A stretch of 64,000 nt of DNA from Nocardioides sp. InS609-2 (GTDB lineage: Bacteria; Actinomycetota; Actinomycetes; Propionibacteriales; Nocardioidaceae), in the NCBI RefSeq assembly GCF_023208195.1, contig NZ_CP060034.1:1922001-1986000 (forward strand), written 5' to 3'. Positions 62,455 through 64,000 of the stretch are shown one piece after another. The translations under genes and the position numbers were made by a program. Every line of letters begins with the position of its first letter. The first letter of the stretch is position 1. The notes under the pieces were generated by a model that saw only the letters and a program-made list of their open reading frames with translations, was not told the DNA's origin and ran no database searches.

Positions 62455-64000
62455 ACCGCCTCCTGCTCAAGTGCGTCGAACGCTGATCCGGAGCCCGACC
62501 AGGCGTCGTACGACGACAGGTCGGAGCTGTCGGTGCCCGCATAGAAGTGGGGGTCGGCGGCGAGCACGGCGTCGCGCACGTCGAGTACCTCCACGACTCG
62601 GTCGCGGACCAGCACCGAGCCGAGCAGACCCCGGTCGGCGATGTCGTGGTGGATCTCGGTCTCCTCGTCGACGATGTCGACGATCTCCTCGACGACGATC
62701 GCGAGGCTGCGCGCGCCGGCGGTGTAGATGATGACCACCAGGTCCTTCTCGCCCGACTCACCCGTGTCATACGTCGCGACGCCCAGGTGCCGGGCCAGTC
62801 GCAGCAACGGCAGGATCTCCCCGCGATACTGGACGACCTCACGGCTGCCCACGACCTCGACGGACGCCTGCGGGATCTTCTCGAGCCGGGTCACAGACGA
62901 CAGCGGGATGGCGACCCGACGACCGCCACCGATACCGGCGACGAGGAGCCGGACGTGCTCGACGGCCACCTTCGTCTCCTCGGCCTGCGCGGCGACGCGC
63001 TCGAGGATGTCGGCGTTGAGGGAGCGGCGGGCCAGCGCCTGTACGTCGAGGATGAGCGCCACCCGGCCGTCGCCCAGGATCGTGGCACCTGAGTAGGTGC
63101 CGAGGGACTTCAGGCGCGCCCCGAGCGGCTTGACGACGATGTCCTCGGTCGACAGCACCCGGTCGATGACCAGTCCGAAGCGCTTGCCATCGGCCTGGAG
63201 GACCGCGATCAGCACGTGGCCGTCGCTGCGCTCGGACTCGACGCCGAGCACGTCCGCGAGGTGGACGAGCGGCAGGAGGGTGCCGCGCAGTCGGTGCACG
63301 GGGGCGCCGTTGACGTCTTCGATGGCGGTGGCCGCACGGTCCGCGCCCAGCGACACGAGCTCGAGCAGGTTGACCTGTCCGATGGCATAGGTGTCACCTG
63401 CGCACTCGACGGTCAGGGACGGCACGATCGCGAGCGTGAGCGGGATGCGAAGACGACAGGTGGTGCCGCGGCCGAGCACCGAGTCGATCTCGATGGTGCC
63501 GCCGATGCTCTCGATGTTGGTCTTGACGACGTCCATGCCGACGCCGCGGCCCGACACGTTGGTGACCGCGGTGGCGGTCGAGAAGCCCGCGGTGAAGATG
63601 AGCTGGAGGATGTCGGCGCTCGACATCAAAGCGACCTGGGCCTGCGTGCGCACGCCCTTGTCGACGGCCTTGGCAGCGATCCGCGCAGGGTCGATGCCGG
63701 CGCCGTCGTCACATACTTCGACGACCACCTGGCCGCCCTCGTGGTAGGCGCGCAGGGTCACCAGGCCCTCGGCCGGCTTGCCGGCCGCCACCCGCTCGGC
63801 GGCCGACTCGAGTCCGTGGTCGACCGCGTTGCGCACCAAGTGGGTCAGCGGATCCTTGACCGACTCGAGCAGCGAGCGGTCGAGCTCGGTCTCCCGGCCG
63901 ACCATGGCCAGCTCGACCTGCTTGCCGCAGGCGGCTCCGAGGTCGCGTACGACGCGCGGCAGCTTGGCCCAGAGGTGGTCGATCGGCTGCATGCGCGTCT
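62451..64000 (-). CDS. cheA: Chemotaxis histidine kinase CheA, 5' part outside window
   Basis: The last 516 or so residues are visible. [20 protein letters not shown] leads into the kinase core: N-box [14 protein letters not shown]1 [29 protein letters not shown] and [16 protein letters not shown]. Two CheW-like domains follow ([17 protein letters not shown] and [17 protein letters not shown]), where most CheA proteins have one. The Hpt and dimerisation parts lie to the right of 64000. First gene visible of the chemotaxis operon. Confidence 0.96.
   Translation of the reverse strand, partial: TRMQPIDHLWAKLPRVVRDLGAACGKQVELAMVGRETELDRSLLESVKDPLTHLVRNAVDHGLESAAERVAAGKPAEGLVTLRAYHEGGQVVVEVCDDGAGIDPARIAAKAVDKGVRTQAQVALMSSADILQLIFTAGFSTATAVTNVSGRGVGMDVVKTNIESIGGTIEIDSVLGRGTTCRLRIPLTLAIVPSLTVECAGDTYAIGQVNLLELVSLGADRAATAIEDVNGAPVHRLRGTLLPLVHLADVLGVESERSDGHVLIAVLQADGKRFGLVIDRVLSTEDIVVKPLGARLKSLGTYSGATILGDGRVALILDVQALARRSLNADILERVAAQAEETKVAVEHVRLLVAGIGGGRRVAIPLSSVTRLEKIPQASVEVVGSREVVQYRGEILPLLRLARHLGVATYDTGESGEKDLVVIIYTAGARSLAIVVEEIVDIVDEETEIHHDIADRGLLGSVLVRDRVVEVLDVRDAVLAADPHFYAGTDSSDLSSYDAWSGSGSAFDALEQEAV

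Overview
High-GC, densely packed actinobacterial chromosome segment without plasmid, phage or CRISPR structure. Mycothiol synthesis (MshA), CarD, SenX3-RegX3, an F420-type oxidoreductase, DUF3263 and LytR_C proteins, frequent GTG starts with GTGA/ATGA overlaps, and -10-like hexamers placed only 6-8 nt before many start codons all point to Actinobacteria. A complete chemotaxis operon implies a motile organism, so a Nocardioides-like member of the Nocardioidaceae is my best guess (inference, not verified).

Layout. 1-1360: 5' part of groEL behind two CIRCE operators. 1386-9842: divergent Rrf2 regulator/NAD(P)-binding pair, ATP-grasp and methyltransferase pair, SGNH hydrolase, PPOX oxidoreductase, a two-gene membrane operon, and a DGPF-DGPF-ECF42 sigma operon. 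9839-11571: a SAM riboswitch, a threonine-synthase-like enzyme and a sulfur-carrier protein, read here as the MetM/MetO route from O-phosphohomoserine to homocysteine. 11646-16585: trehalose synthesis (otsB, otsA), LytR_C/DUF3263, a Gfo/Idh/MocA oxidoreductase and a VanX-type dipeptidase. 16590-28306: a possibly truncated YibE/F protein behind a 64-bp hairpin, FMN glutamate-synthase-like protein, hydrolase with a histone-H1-like tail, Tat-exported sulfatase, MarR/MFS pair, ung, ring-cleavage-type dioxygenase, a probable gene remnant, pyridoxal kinase and a methyltransferase. 28566-33483: HNH protein beside tRNA-Thr, GH13 amylase, DUF4032 and Eis proteins. 33474-43871: metallophosphoesterase, rlmB, cysS, C39 peptidase, sulfite-oxidase-like protein, ispF, hydrolase, NirD-like protein, ispD, a degenerate IspD paralogue and carD. 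44073-55652: UbiA-like protein, lipoprotein, gpmA, the phoU/senX3-regX3 phosphate module with a PHO box, transporter, YbjN, mshA, an RNase HI fusion, SDR and racemase. 55684-64000: a chemotaxis operon on the minus strand reading cheA-cheW-MCP-unknown-cheB-cheR-cheY-cheX-cheY-unknown; cheA runs off the right edge.

How parts work together. MetM would take O-phosphohomoserine from the threonine branch and sulfur from thiocarboxylated MetO, with SAM sensed by the leader of the metM mRNA. IspD and IspF supply isoprenoid precursors. SenX3-RegX3 and PhoU share a divergent PHO-box promoter region. The chemotaxis genes form a continuous, translationally coupled signalling unit.

Most notable: the riboswitch-controlled metM/metO pair, whose carrier ends Gly-Gly-Ala rather than Gly-Gly; and an IspD that has lost its substrate-arm DT(I/V)K motif beside a paralogue that has kept that arm but lost the nucleotide-binding motif.
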